Below, piece after piece: positions 38,370-47,196 of a DNA stretch of 49,155 nt; within the stretch, counting starts at the first letter, position 1; each line of letters starts with the position of its first letter. Location of the stretch: contig VERE01000020.1 of NCBI GenBank assembly GCA_018882835.1, positions 1 through 49,155 on the forward strand. Direction: 5' to 3'. The translations under genes were made by a program, and so were the position numbers. The DNA is from Limnohabitans sp. (GTDB lineage Bacteria > Pseudomonadota > Gammaproteobacteria > Burkholderiales > Burkholderiaceae_C). The notes below the pieces were generated by a model, which had not been told where the DNA came from, made no database searches, and worked only from the letters and a program-made list of their open reading frames with translations.

Positions 38370-39110
38370 TCAATCGTCTTTTTTGGCGGCACCCAGATAG
38401 GTGTCGATCACGCGGGAATCCTGGGCCAGCGCAGGGGCCGGGCCCTGAAGTGCGATGTCACCCATTTCCAGCACGTAGCCGTGGTCGGCAACGGCCAAGG
38501 CGGCGCGGGCGTTTTGTTCTACCAGCACAATGGTCACGCCGGTTTGGCGCAGGGTCTCAATGATGGAAAAAATTTCCTTCACGATCAGCGGTGCCAGGCC
38601 CAGGCTGGGCTCGTCCAGCATCAACAGGCTGGGGCGAGACATCAGAGAGCGACCCACAGCCAGCATCTGGCGTTCGCCGCCTGACAACGTACCCGCTTCT
38701 TGCGCGCGACGCTCTTTCAGTCGGGGAAACAGCGTGTAGACATCGTCCAACCGGTCGCGCCATTGGGCATTGCCCAGACGCATTTGGCGGTAACCGCCCA
38801 GCACCAGGTTGTCTTCCACGCTCATGGTGCCAAACAGTTCGCGCTTTTCCGGCACCAAGGCCATCCCGCTCATGACCCTTTCTTCCAGCGTAAGTTCGGC
38901 CAAAGACTGGCCTTGAAAAAACACCTGTCCCTGGCTGGGCAGAATGCCCATCAGGCTGTTGAGCAGGGTGGACTTGCCAGCGCCGTTGGGGCCGATCACA
39001 GTGATGACGCTGCCCTTGGCGGCCTGCATTGACAAGCCATGCAGCACTTCGGCGCGGCCATAGCCTGCGCGCAAATTGTCGATCTGAAGAAGAGGCGGTG
39101 CGGTGTTCAT
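38370..39110 (-). CDS. branched-chain-type ABC transporter ATP-binding protein (LivF-like) of the aromatic operon
   Basis: 246 aa. Walker A GPNGAGKS is near 40-47. TLSGGERQML is the canonical signature and LLMLDEPSLGLAP the Walker B. This subunit partners the ATPase domain fused to LivM in the preceding gene, from which it is separated by 2 bp. It belongs to the aromatic-acid importer of the operon rather than to the importer at 21289-25895. Confidence 0.93.
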   Translation of the reverse strand: MNTAPPLLQIDNLRAGYGRAEVLHGLSMQAAKGSVITVIGPNGAGKSTLLNSLMGILPSQGQVFFQGQSLAELTLEERVMSGMALVPEKRELFGTMSVEDNLVLGGYRQMRLGNAQWRDRLDDVYTLFPRLKERRAQEAGTLSGGERQMLAVGRSLMSRPSLLMLDEPSLGLAPLIVKEIFSIIETLRQTGVTIVLVEQNARAALAVADHGYVLEMGDIALQGPAPALAQDSRVIDTYLGAAKKDD

Positions 39111-39112
39111 GC

Positions 39113-40873
39113 TCAGTGCTCCGTGCCCAAGTAAGCGGCGCGCACGGCCGGGCTTTGTTGAATTTCCGCAGGTGTGCCCTGGGTCAGCAAGGTGCCAAAC
39201 TCCATGACCACCAGGTGGTCACACACGTCCATCACCAAGTCCATGTCATGTTCCACCAGCAAAATGCTCATGCCTTCGCTTTGCAGTTGGCGCAGAACCG
39301 CAGCCAAGGCCTTTTTCTCTTTGTGCCGCAAGCCAGCTGCCGGCTCATCTAGCAACAGCAAGGCGGGGTCGCTGCACAAGGCGCGTGCTATTTCCATCAA
39401 GCGTTGTGGTCCCATGGCCAGGTTGCCGGCCAACTCATGCAGATGCTCACCCATGCCGATGCGTTGCAGTTGCCGCTCGGCTTCTTTGAACAGTTGTTTC
39501 TCTTCATCGCGGTTCATGCCCGTCATGGCAGCGACCACACCTTTGCCGCCGCGCAGGTGGCCCCCCAGGGCCACGTTTTCAAGGACGGTCATGTCGGGAA
39601 TCATCTTCACATGCTGAAAGGTGCGGGACATCCCCCGTTGCGCGATCTCGCGCGAGCGCAAGCCGGCGACAGGCTGTTGACGGAACAGCACCTGTCCACC
39701 GGTCAGGCCGAGCACGCCAGTGATCAGGTTGAAGGTGGTGGACTTGCCCGCCCCATTGGGCCCAATCAAGCCCACGATCTGGCCTGCCTGGATTTGAAAG
39801 CTGATGTCGTTCACGGCCACCAGGCCGCCAAACGCCTTGCGAATGTTGTGAACTTCCAGCACCAACTCGCCAGCCTGTGGCTTGCTGCGCTCTGCCAGGG
39901 GGGGGGCAGCGTCCCAGTTGCGCGGTCGTTGCGGCTGGGGCAGGAAGCGCGCCACCATCGACCACAAACCGTCAGGTAAAAATTTCAGCATCAGCACCAG
40001 CACAATGCCAAACACAATGATTTCATAGCTGCCGCTGGTGCCAATCAACTGCGGCAAGAGCACCTGCAATTTGTCTTCCAGCAACTTGGTGAGGAAGGCT
40101 CCGGTGATGGCGCCCCACACATGGCCTACGCCACCGACCACGGTCATGAACAGGTATTCGATGCCCATCTTCAGGCCAAAGGGCGAGGGGTTGACCGAGC
40201 GCTGAAAGTGCGCAAACAGCCAACCCGAAACCGAGGCCAGCAAGGCTGCAATGACAAAAATCACAATCTTGTAGCGCAGCGTGGGAATGCCCATGGCCTC
40301 GGCCATTTGCGTGCCATTTTTCAGCGAGCGCATGGCCCGGCCCGGGCGTGAGTCAAGCAACATCAACAAAGCGGCCGCAGCCAGCAGCAAGATCACCCAG
40401 GTCAACACAAAGAAGCCGCGTCCCTGGCCCACGTCCCAGCCCAGCACAAGCAATCCGGGGACGCCCAGCAAGCCATCGTATTTGCCCAGGGCGTCCAGGT
40501 TACCCATCAGGTAATAAAGAGAGAGCCCCCAGGCAATGGTGGCCAAGGGCAGGTAGTGGCCTGACATGCGCAGCGTGATGCCGCCCACCACCAAGGCTGA
40601 CAAGGCAGTGATGCCCAGCCCGATGAGCAGTGTCAGCCAGGGGGACATGCCCAGATTCAGTGTGAGCCAGGCAGTGGCATAAGCTCCGATGCCCACAAAT
40701 GCGGCTTGTCCGAACGAGGTCAGGCCAGCGACCCCGGTCAGCAACACCAGACCCAATCCGGTCAGGCTGTACAAGCCAATGTAATTGAGCTGCGTGATCC
40801 AGAAATCAGGCAAGGGAAGAAACGCCACGGCCAGCACCAGCAACGCCAGCAGCATCCAGGTTTTGGTTTTCAT
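39113..40873 (-). CDS. LivM-LivG fusion: ABC transporter permease joined to ATP-binding domain
   Basis: 586 aa. Residues 1 to about 315 form a LivM-like permease with about nine membrane helices; VAGLTSFGQAAFVGIGAYA is the hallmark. A short linker (about 316-335) leads to a LivG-like ATPase with Walker A GPNGAGKS (371-378), signature region NLAMGPQRLMEIARA (484-498) and Walker B LLLLDE (505-510). Both halves are complete, so this is a true fusion and the fifth importer gene is not missing. Fused LivMG proteins occur in several Proteobacteria importers of aromatic acids. The gene is 1 bp after the LivH-like gene. Confidence 0.95.
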   Translation of the reverse strand: MKTKTWMLLALLVLAVAFLPLPDFWITQLNYIGLYSLTGLGLVLLTGVAGLTSFGQAAFVGIGAYATAWLTLNLGMSPWLTLLIGLGITALSALVVGGITLRMSGHYLPLATIAWGLSLYYLMGNLDALGKYDGLLGVPGLLVLGWDVGQGRGFFVLTWVILLLAAAALLMLLDSRPGRAMRSLKNGTQMAEAMGIPTLRYKIVIFVIAALLASVSGWLFAHFQRSVNPSPFGLKMGIEYLFMTVVGGVGHVWGAITGAFLTKLLEDKLQVLLPQLIGTSGSYEIIVFGIVLVLMLKFLPDGLWSMVARFLPQPQRPRNWDAAPPLAERSKPQAGELVLEVHNIRKAFGGLVAVNDISFQIQAGQIVGLIGPNGAGKSTTFNLITGVLGLTGGQVLFRQQPVAGLRSREIAQRGMSRTFQHVKMIPDMTVLENVALGGHLRGGKGVVAAMTGMNRDEEKQLFKEAERQLQRIGMGEHLHELAGNLAMGPQRLMEIARALCSDPALLLLDEPAAGLRHKEKKALAAVLRQLQSEGMSILLVEHDMDLVMDVCDHLVVMEFGTLLTQGTPAEIQQSPAVRAAYLGTEH

Positions 40874-40874
40874 C

Positions 40875-41915
40875 TCAATGCTCCTCGTCCGAATGGCCGC
40901 TGGTCAGCGAACGCCAGAGCAGAATGGGCAGGATCAAGGTGAACACAATGACTTCTTTGAAGGCACTGGCCCAAAATGCCCCAAAAGCCTCGACCACGCC
41001 CACAAACAACGCACCGACCAAGGCACCGGGGTAACTGCTCAAACCCGCAACCACGGCAGCCACAAAGCCTTTCAAGCCGATCAGAAAGCCGGTGTCATAA
41101 AACACCGTGGTGGTGGGGCCAATCAGCAACCCGGACAGGGCGCCAATCAGGGCAGCCATGGCAAAAGTCAATTGGCCGGAGGCATGCGAGGAAATGCCCA
41201 TCAGTCGCGCCCCCAGTCGGTTGACAGCGGTGGCACGCAAGGCCTTGCCAAACAATGAGCGTTCAAAAAACAGCCAGAGCAACACGATCAGGGCCACCGA
41301 TGCGGCCCCAATGATCATGGCTTGCCCGGAAAGGGTCAGCGGTCCCAGCGAGACACGCAGATCCCAGAAAGACGGGTTGCGGAAACCTTCCGCACCGAAG
41401 AACAACAAGCCCAGGCCCGTCATGGCGAAGTGCACGCCGACCGAGACAATCAGCAGCACCAGAGGCGTCGCTGCTTCCAGGGATTGGTAGGCCACGCGGT
41501 AAACCAGCGGGCCAAAAGCGGTCACCAGGGCCACGCTCAGCAGGGCTTGCACCGCCAGCGGAAATTGTTGCGGCGCGGCCCATGCGGTCACGCCCGCAAT
41601 CAGCACCGACGGCAACAGCATCTTCAGTGATGCTTTCAAGGCCGAAGCTGCATTGCGCTGGTGTTGCCAGCGACTGAAACCCTCCATCAAGGCGGCAACC
41701 CCCGCCAGGATCAACAACAGCCAAACCGTGCCCGGCACTTGGCCGGTTTGCAGAATGGCCAGGGTCAACGCACCGTAGGCGACAAACTCGCCTTGCGGAA
41801 TGAAGATCACCCGGGTGACTGTGAAGACCAAAACCGTGGCCAGGCCCAACAGCGCGTAGATGGCGCCATTGGTCAGCCCGTCCAGCAGCAAAATGCTGGC
41901 GATGGTTGCATCCAT
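40875..41915 (-). CDS. branched-chain-type ABC transporter permease (LivH-like)
   Basis: 346 aa, longer than the first LivH-like protein (289 aa), with about eight or nine membrane segments. [20 protein letters not shown] and [19 protein letters not shown] open the protein; [20 protein letters not shown] is the family C-terminal block. A hydrophobic insertion around 80-125 accounts for the extra length. It forms the channel with the LivM half of the fused protein. It follows the binding protein gene by 9 bp. Confidence 0.92.
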   Translation of the reverse strand: MDATIASILLLDGLTNGAIYALLGLATVLVFTVTRVIFIPQGEFVAYGALTLAILQTGQVPGTVWLLLILAGVAALMEGFSRWQHQRNAASALKASLKMLLPSVLIAGVTAWAAPQQFPLAVQALLSVALVTAFGPLVYRVAYQSLEAATPLVLLIVSVGVHFAMTGLGLLFFGAEGFRNPSFWDLRVSLGPLTLSGQAMIIGAASVALIVLLWLFFERSLFGKALRATAVNRLGARLMGISSHASGQLTFAMAALIGALSGLLIGPTTTVFYDTGFLIGLKGFVAAVVAGLSSYPGALVGALFVGVVEAFGAFWASAFKEVIVFTLILPILLWRSLTSGHSDEEH

Positions 41916-41924
41916 GGACGTTCC

Positions 41925-43058
41925 TTACTCGACTTTCCAGTCGCCGTTCACGACTTTGACGATCACGCCGGTTTCGTTGGTGTAACCCCAGTGGTCGTCC
42001 TTGGTCCAGTTCATGATGCCGTGAGCGAAGAGGGTGCGGCCCATGGTTTCAATCGAATCGCGCAGGGCGGTGCGGAACTCGGGGGTGCCGGTCTTGGCCT
42101 TTTTCAATGCCATGGGCACAGCCTTCTCCAGCACAATCAAAGCGTCGTAGGAATGGCCTGCAAACTGGTTACGACTACCCGCGCCGTTGGCTTTTTCGTA
42201 CTGGTTGACAAAGTCAAGCGCCATCTTTTTGGAGGGATGGCTGTCAGGCAATTGCTCAGGGGCAATGACCGGGCCAGAGACGACGTAAGAGCCTTCCACA
42301 TCCTTGCCGCCCACGCGCATCAGGTCACGGGTTGCGGCAGCATGGGTTTGGTAAATCTTGCCCTTGAACCCGCGCTCTACCACGGCCTTGTGCGGCATGG
42401 CAGCGCCACTGCCAGAGGCTACGATCAGCATCGCATCCGGATTGGCTGCAGTCAGCTTCAAAGCCTGACCGGTCACGCTGGTGTCGGTGCGTGCGAAACG
42501 CTCGGCGGCAATGACTTTGATGCCGGCTTTTTCAGCGATGGGCGTGAAGTCTTTCAGCCAGCCTTCACCATAGGCATCGGTGTAACCCAAAAATCCCACA
42601 GTTTTGACGCCTTGCTTTTTCATGTGTTCGACCACAGCGTGCGACATCACGGCATTGGATTGCGGCAGCCGGAAGCTCCAGGCATCTTTGCCCGGCGGCA
42701 GCTGGGCTGGCGTGGCCAGCAGTTGCGGGGTTTTGCTTTCCAGGGCGACATCGGCCATGGCAATGCCCACGGGGGTGGCTGCCGAGCCCAGGATCAGATC
42801 GACCTTGTCTTCGGTGACAAAACGGCGCGCATTCTTGACGCCATTGGTCGGATCGGTGGCGTCGTCCAGGATGATCAGCTTGACCTTCTCGCCGGCAATG
42901 GTTTGGGGCCACAGCTTGAGCTGGTTGTTCATGGGGATGCCCAGGCCAGAGGCGGGGCCGGTCAGCGGCAGGCTGACGCCAATCGTCAGGTCTGCCAGGG
43001 CGGCGGTGGCGGAGAGGGCGGTGATGGCCAGAGTGACCAGTGTCTTGCGAAGTTTCAT
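41925..43058 (-). CDS. substrate-binding protein of the aromatic-acid ABC importer
   Basis: 377 aa periplasmic binding protein of the branched-chain type. The signal peptide MKLRKTLVTLAITALSATAA is followed by LADLTIGVSLPLTGPASGLG. Other marks are VDLILGSAATPVG, KTVGFLGYTDAYGEGWLKDF and YDALIVLEKAVP. CAGGAGACTCCC gives a clear ribosome site before ATG 43058; upstream ATGs add residues of no family character. Within a ligase-containing operon it most likely binds a hydroxycinnamate or related aromatic acid, as do CouP-type proteins. Confidence 0.93.
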   Translation of the reverse strand: MKLRKTLVTLAITALSATAALADLTIGVSLPLTGPASGLGIPMNNQLKLWPQTIAGEKVKLIILDDATDPTNGVKNARRFVTEDKVDLILGSAATPVGIAMADVALESKTPQLLATPAQLPPGKDAWSFRLPQSNAVMSHAVVEHMKKQGVKTVGFLGYTDAYGEGWLKDFTPIAEKAGIKVIAAERFARTDTSVTGQALKLTAANPDAMLIVASGSGAAMPHKAVVERGFKGKIYQTHAAATRDLMRVGGKDVEGSYVVSGPVIAPEQLPDSHPSKKMALDFVNQYEKANGAGSRNQFAGHSYDALIVLEKAVPMALKKAKTGTPEFRTALRDSIETMGRTLFAHGIMNWTKDDHWGYTNETGVIVKVVNGDWKVE

Positions 43059-43093
43059 GGGAGTCTCCTGTGGTTGTGTTGAAAAGAAAATGC

Positions 43094-43513
43094 TCAGCTG
43101 CAAAGTGCCTTGATGTCGGCGGGAATGGGAATGGCCTTGATGCGGTCCGGTGTTTCGGGAGGGCGAATGCAAAAGGCGCGGGTTTCACGGCCTTCGCACA
43201 GCAGGTCATCACCCCGCTTGACCAGGTGTTGGTGGTGAAACACCTTCTCGCCCCATTCGGCCACGCTGGTGTGAATTTGCAAGCGCTCGCCATAGGTGGC
43301 GGGGCGCATGAACTTGGTGTGAATTTCCAGCAGTGGGGTGCCGATGATGCCCGTCGTCTTCACCAGCTCACGCCAGGGCGGGACGCCGCATGACATAAAA
43401 AAATGCAGCGAGGCGGCGTCCATCCATTTGGAAAAGTTGGGAAAGAAGACGATGCCTGCGGGATCGCAGTCACCAAACATCACTTCCACTTCGTAGACAA
43501 CGGTTTTGACCAT
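43094..43513 (-). CDS. acyl-CoA thioesterase, 4-hydroxybenzoyl-CoA thioesterase type
   Basis: 139 aa hot-dog fold. The active-site segment VMFGDCDPAGIVFFPNF holds D17, the position of the catalytic Asp in the Pseudomonas 4-hydroxybenzoyl-CoA thioesterase. The Phe-Phe pair after the motif is typical of the 4HBT subgroup. It would release free acid and CoA from an aroyl- or aryl-acyl-CoA. It lies between the importer binding protein and the SDR, so it belongs to the CoA pathway of the operon. Confidence 0.9.
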   Translation of the reverse strand: MVKTVVYEVEVMFGDCDPAGIVFFPNFSKWMDAASLHFFMSCGVPPWRELVKTTGIIGTPLLEIHTKFMRPATYGERLQIHTSVAEWGEKVFHHQHLVKRGDDLLCEGRETRAFCIRPPETPDRIKAIPIPADIKALCS

Positions 43514-43526
43514 GACCGCAATCCGA

Positions 43527-44291
43527 TCAGCGCGGCGCCATGCGCAAGGCTCCGTCGAGGCGAATCACTTCGCCATTCAGGTGACCGTTGGTGACAATGT
43601 GGCAAGCCAGTTCGGCAAACTCGGAGGGCTTGCCCAGCCGAGCGGGGAAGGGGATGGAGGCCGCCAGCGATTGCTGAATGGGTTCTGGCAATTGGCGCAG
43701 CAGCGGCGTGGCGAACAGACCAGGGGCAATGGTGCAGACCCGAATGCCGTGTTGTGCCAAGTCGCGCGCCATGGGCAAGGTCATGCCAGCCACGCCCGCT
43801 TTGGAAGCGCTGTAAGCTTGTTGGCCCACTTGCCCGTCAAAGGCAGCCACAGAGGCGGTGAAGACCATGGCGCCGCGCTCGCCATCTTCCATCGGGTCGA
43901 GCTTGGCGCAAGCGGCTGCGAACAGGCGGCTGGCGTTGTAAGTGCCGATCAGGTTGACGTTGATCACACGGGCAAAGTCTTCCAGCGGTGCGGGGCCACC
44001 GTCTTTGGCCACCACGCGCTTGGCCGAGCCGATGCCGGCGATGCTCATCAAAATGCGCGCAGGCCCGTGGGCTGCTGCCGCTTTGTCGATCGCCGCCTGC
44101 AAGCTGTCGGTTTGCGTGATGTCGCAGGGGCATGCGATGCCGCCAATGTCGGCAGCGACCTTTTCTGCGAGTGCCGCATTGATGTCCAGCACCGCCACTT
44201 TGGCGCCCAGGCGCGCGAGTTCACGCGCAGTGGCTTCACCAAGGCCGGAGCCTCCACCGGTTACGAGGGCAGCATGTCCTTGAATCTTCAT
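43527..44291 (-). CDS. SDR, 3-hydroxyacyl-CoA dehydrogenase type II-like
   Basis: 254 aa. TGGGSGLG is at 11-18, D36 favours NAD, and the catalytic set is S147, Y160 and K164 (YSASK). The NAG motif is replaced by SIAG (83-86). The long loop KLDPMEDGERGAMVFTAS and the C-terminal GEVIRLDGALRMAPR resemble human HSD10/type II 3-hydroxyacyl-CoA dehydrogenases. In the operon it would oxidise the 3-hydroxyacyl-CoA formed by the hydratase. It is 23 bp after the ligase gene. Confidence 0.92.
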   Translation of the reverse strand: MKIQGHAALVTGGGSGLGEATARELARLGAKVAVLDINAALAEKVAADIGGIACPCDITQTDSLQAAIDKAAAAHGPARILMSIAGIGSAKRVVAKDGGPAPLEDFARVINVNLIGTYNASRLFAAACAKLDPMEDGERGAMVFTASVAAFDGQVGQQAYSASKAGVAGMTLPMARDLAQHGIRVCTIAPGLFATPLLRQLPEPIQQSLAASIPFPARLGKPSEFAELACHIVTNGHLNGEVIRLDGALRMAPR

Positions 44292-44314
44292 GGGGTTTCC
44301 TTTGTGTCAACAGC

Positions 44315-46171
44315 TCAGTGGCTGGGTTTGAGAATGGTATGGAGCGTGTCGGCGTGCAAGGCGGCGACGGTCTCGGCGCGGTGAGCCAGCACGGCGCGCT
44401 GGTTGATCGATCCCTTGTCAGTGATTTCGCCCCGGTCAATGGTGGGGGCTTCCGACAGCAAGCACAAGCGTGCAATGCGGTTGGCGCTGCCTGTGGCGGT
44501 TTTGGCCAATTCATCCAGGACTTTTTGGAAGTGGGCCAGGACGGGCGCTGCGTTAAGCACATCGGCCAACGGCGCGTCGGCATTCAAACCGCTCAAGGCC
44601 CGCACTGCAGGGGTGGGGAACACCATGGCCCCCACTTCTTTCATGTTCAGGCCGGTCAGCACCACATCTTGGATGTACGGCGCGCCGGCCGCAATGATCT
44701 TGCCGCGCAGAGGCCCGACACTGACAAAGGTGCCGGTGGCCAGCTTGAAGTCTTCGGCAATGCGGCCGTCGAATTTCAGGCCCAGGTGGATGTCGGTTTC
44801 ATCAATCCATTTCACGGCGTCGCCAGTGCAGAAAAAGCCTTCTTCGTCAAAGGCCTCTGCGGTTTCTTGCGGTGCGCGCCAATACCCCGGGGAGATGTTG
44901 GGCCCACGGTAACGCACCTCGGTCTTGCCCTGCATGTCCACCAGTTTCAATTCCATGCCAGGGGTGGGCACACCAAGATCGCCAGCGCGAACATTCGGGC
45001 TGGTAACGAAGATGGCAAACGGGCCCGATTCCGTCATGCCAAGGCCTGTGCTCATCACGATGCGCTCGCCTATCTCGCGCTCTTGCGACGCATACAGACT
45101 GTCCCAAATCGGTTGGGCCAAGGCCGCACCTGCATAGAAGAACATCTTCACGCGCGACAACAAATTTTTGCGCAATGCATCGTCGGTTGTCATGGCCTGA
45201 GCGATGGCTTCAAACCCGGTGGGCACATTGAAGTACACCGTCGGCGCCACCTCGCGCAAGTTACGCAAGGTTTCGTGCATCAGGGCGGGTGTGGGCTTGC
45301 CATCGTCGATGTACAGCGTACCGCCGTGAAACAGCACCATGCCAAAGTTGTGGTTGCCGCCGAAGGTATGGTTCCAGGGCAGCCAGTCGACCAGCACCAG
45401 CGGCTCTTCGGCCAGCACGGGCATGGACTGGCTCATTTGCTGCTGGTTGGCGCACCACAGCCGTTGCGTGTTGATCACCGCCTTGGGCAGTTTGGTCGAT
45501 CCGCTGGTGAACAAGAATTTGACAATGGTGTCAGGGCCGGTGGCCGCGATGGCTTGGTCAACTTGCGCCGTGACGGGTGTGCTGGTCAGTTGCTGGAACG
45601 CTGTGACTGCGCGTGACGGGCCCAGGTCGCCCTCGGCCAACACCACTTCCACATCGCTGCCAACTGTTGCGACAATGGCTTTTCCGTAGCGTGCGGCATC
45701 GCTGGCAAACACCAAGCCAGGGGTGACAGTTCGCAGCACATGCTTCAGCTTGTCATAGTCCTGGCTGATCAGCGAGTAGGGAGGGGATGTCGGTACGAAG
45801 GGCACACCGGCAATCATGCTGCCCAATGCCAAAAGCGCATGCTCCAGGCTGTTTTCACTCAGGATGACCACCGGTCGCTCGGCATTCAGCCCGCGCTCTA
45901 TCAATGCTTGAGCGATGCTGCGGCCTTGGGCCCACGCCTGCGCGTAGGTGATGTGCTGCCAATCGCCCAAGGTGCCATCCGCCAGCTTGGCGCGGCGTGC
46001 CATGAAGGTTCGATCGGGTGCTGTCTGAGCCCAGTGCCGAAGGCGGTCGGTCATGCGCTCAGGGTAGGCCTGCAGTTCCTGCTCGGCTTTCAGGTAATGC
46101 GTGCCAGGCACGCCGTCGCGAAGGCTGACGCGGGTCACGCCAAACTTCAGGGGACGAAAGGTTGCTGTCAT
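44315..46171 (-). CDS. feruloyl-CoA synthetase-like acyl-CoA ligase
   Basis: 618 aa AMP-forming ligase. The phosphate-binding loop TSGSTKLPK is at 222-230. DWLPWNHTFGGNHNFGMVL, STGLGMTESGPF and FFCTGDAVKWID are the feruloyl-CoA synthase subgroup blocks, and GTFVSVGPLRGKIIAAGAPY replaces the usual C-terminal hinge. It activates an aromatic propenoate (ferulate, p-coumarate, caffeate) or a close relative to the CoA ester with ATP. It follows the enoyl-CoA hydratase gene by 30 bp. The exact acid is not deducible from sequence. Confidence 0.9.
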   Translation of the reverse strand: MTATFRPLKFGVTRVSLRDGVPGTHYLKAEQELQAYPERMTDRLRHWAQTAPDRTFMARRAKLADGTLGDWQHITYAQAWAQGRSIAQALIERGLNAERPVVILSENSLEHALLALGSMIAGVPFVPTSPPYSLISQDYDKLKHVLRTVTPGLVFASDAARYGKAIVATVGSDVEVVLAEGDLGPSRAVTAFQQLTSTPVTAQVDQAIAATGPDTIVKFLFTSGSTKLPKAVINTQRLWCANQQQMSQSMPVLAEEPLVLVDWLPWNHTFGGNHNFGMVLFHGGTLYIDDGKPTPALMHETLRNLREVAPTVYFNVPTGFEAIAQAMTTDDALRKNLLSRVKMFFYAGAALAQPIWDSLYASQEREIGERIVMSTGLGMTESGPFAIFVTSPNVRAGDLGVPTPGMELKLVDMQGKTEVRYRGPNISPGYWRAPQETAEAFDEEGFFCTGDAVKWIDETDIHLGLKFDGRIAEDFKLATGTFVSVGPLRGKIIAAGAPYIQDVVLTGLNMKEVGAMVFPTPAVRALSGLNADAPLADVLNAAPVLAHFQKVLDELAKTATGSANRIARLCLLSEAPTIDRGEITDKGSINQRAVLAHRAETVAALHADTLHTILKPSH

Positions 46172-46201
46172 GACAAGCTCCGATCAGGGTGGAGAAGTGG
46201 C

Positions 46202-46993
46202 TCAGGCTTTTTGGACTTTGCCAGCCTTGCCTTCCAGGAAGGCGCGCACGCGGGCTTTGGCCTCTGGCGCAGATTGCACAATGGCCGAAATCATGGCTTC
46301 GGACATGAAACCCTGATCGGCAGGTTGTTCGGCAATGCGAGGCAAGGCGTGCATCAGGGCGTAGTTGGTCAGAGGAGCATTGGTTGCGATGTGCGACGCC
46401 AGCGCGAAGGCCTTGTCGAAAGCCGTGCCCGCAGGGACCAGGTATTGGGCCAGGCCAATGCGCTCGCCATCCACCGCGTTGTACACCCGCCCGGTCAGCA
46501 TCATGTCGGTCATGCGTGCCACGCCAATCAGCTTGGGGATTCGGACAGAGCCGCCGCCGCCCACAAAAATACCGCGGGAGCCTTCGGGCAGGGCGAAGAA
46601 AGAAGAATCGTCAGCCACGCGGATGTGGCAGGCACTGGCCAACTCCAGACCTCCGCCGACCACAGCACCATGCAGGGCGGCGACCACCGGCACGGGGCCA
46701 AACTGCACGCGCTCCAGGGCAGCGTGCCACAAACGGGAGTGGTGCATGCCCTGGCCGGCATCGCGCTCCTTGATTTCTGACAAGTCCAGTCCTGCGCAGA
46801 AATGCTCCCCTTCGCCATGGATCACAGCCGCTTTGGCCTCGCTGGGCAAGTTTTCGAAAACATTGCGCAGCGCAATGATCAGGCCATCGTTCAGGGCATT
46901 GCGCTTGGCAGGCCGGCTCAGGCGAATCACCGCCACGGCCCCTTGCATTTCAAAGGACAGGTCAGGATTGGCGTGGAGGGGAGAAGAAGACAT
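46202..46993 (-). CDS. enoyl-CoA hydratase/crotonase family protein
   Basis: 263 aa. The oxyanion-hole region is HFCAGLDLSE, and HGAVVGGGLELAS carries E117. The second glutamate, E137, lies in ALPEGSRG. Having both acid residues of true hydratases, it differs from hydroxycinnamoyl-CoA hydratase-lyases, in which the first is serine. It is therefore more likely a hydratase for a beta-oxidation route than a vanillin-forming lyase. It is the first gene of the operon, 37 bp downstream of the predicted -10 box. Confidence 0.9.
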   Translation of the reverse strand: MSSSPLHANPDLSFEMQGAVAVIRLSRPAKRNALNDGLIIALRNVFENLPSEAKAAVIHGEGEHFCAGLDLSEIKERDAGQGMHHSRLWHAALERVQFGPVPVVAALHGAVVGGGLELASACHIRVADDSSFFALPEGSRGIFVGGGGSVRIPKLIGVARMTDMMLTGRVYNAVDGERIGLAQYLVPAGTAFDKAFALASHIATNAPLTNYALMHALPRIAEQPADQGFMSEAMISAIVQSAPEAKARVRAFLEGKAGKVQKA

Positions 46994-47029
46994 GCGAGCT
47001 CTCTCTTGAAGTAGGTTGAAGCATAAATA

Positions 47030-47058
47030 AAGTTATTTCGAATAACTATATTGTGCAA
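47030..47058 (-). promoter_or_regulatory. predicted sigma-70 promoter of the 10-gene aromatic operon
   Basis: On the minus strand TTGCAC (plus 47053-47058) and TAACTT (plus 47030-47035) are separated by 17 bp. The -35 is good, the -10 weak (three of six consensus bases), as expected for a regulated promoter. It lies upstream of the hydratase start at 46993, with no competing promoter of better quality nearby. Confidence 0.5.
47031..47047. promoter_or_regulatory. MarR-type operator palindrome overlapping the promoter
   Basis: AGTTATT-TCG-AATAACT: perfect 7-bp arms around a 3-base centre, with the AT-rich dyad character of MarR operators. It overlaps the -10 box and the promoter spacer, so bound repressor would block RNA polymerase. 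The operon it precedes encodes its own MarR protein, making autoregulation likely. Confidence 0.7.
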
Positions 47059-47196
47059 ACAAACGATGTTCAAAAATCTAGGGAAAACCCTTGAATTTCA
47101 ATGGCGTCGGGTCGCAGGCCAGGCAATGGGAACTTGGTTATCGTGAGCCCCTGACTGCTGTGGCAAGATGGGTCCTCCAAAAGCAAGGGGTCAAAG
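47059..47196. other. intergenic region upstream of the phosphatase gene
   Basis: No gene found. The region holds the leader of the exported phosphatase. CTAGGGAAAACCCTTG forms a small GGG/CCC dyad around 47089, of unclear meaning. I see no clear sigma-70 promoter for the plus strand. Confidence 0.3.

Noticed and set aside
44318..45616. 432-codon open frame opposite the feruloyl-CoA synthetase gene
   Set aside because: Antisense shadow without recognisable motifs.
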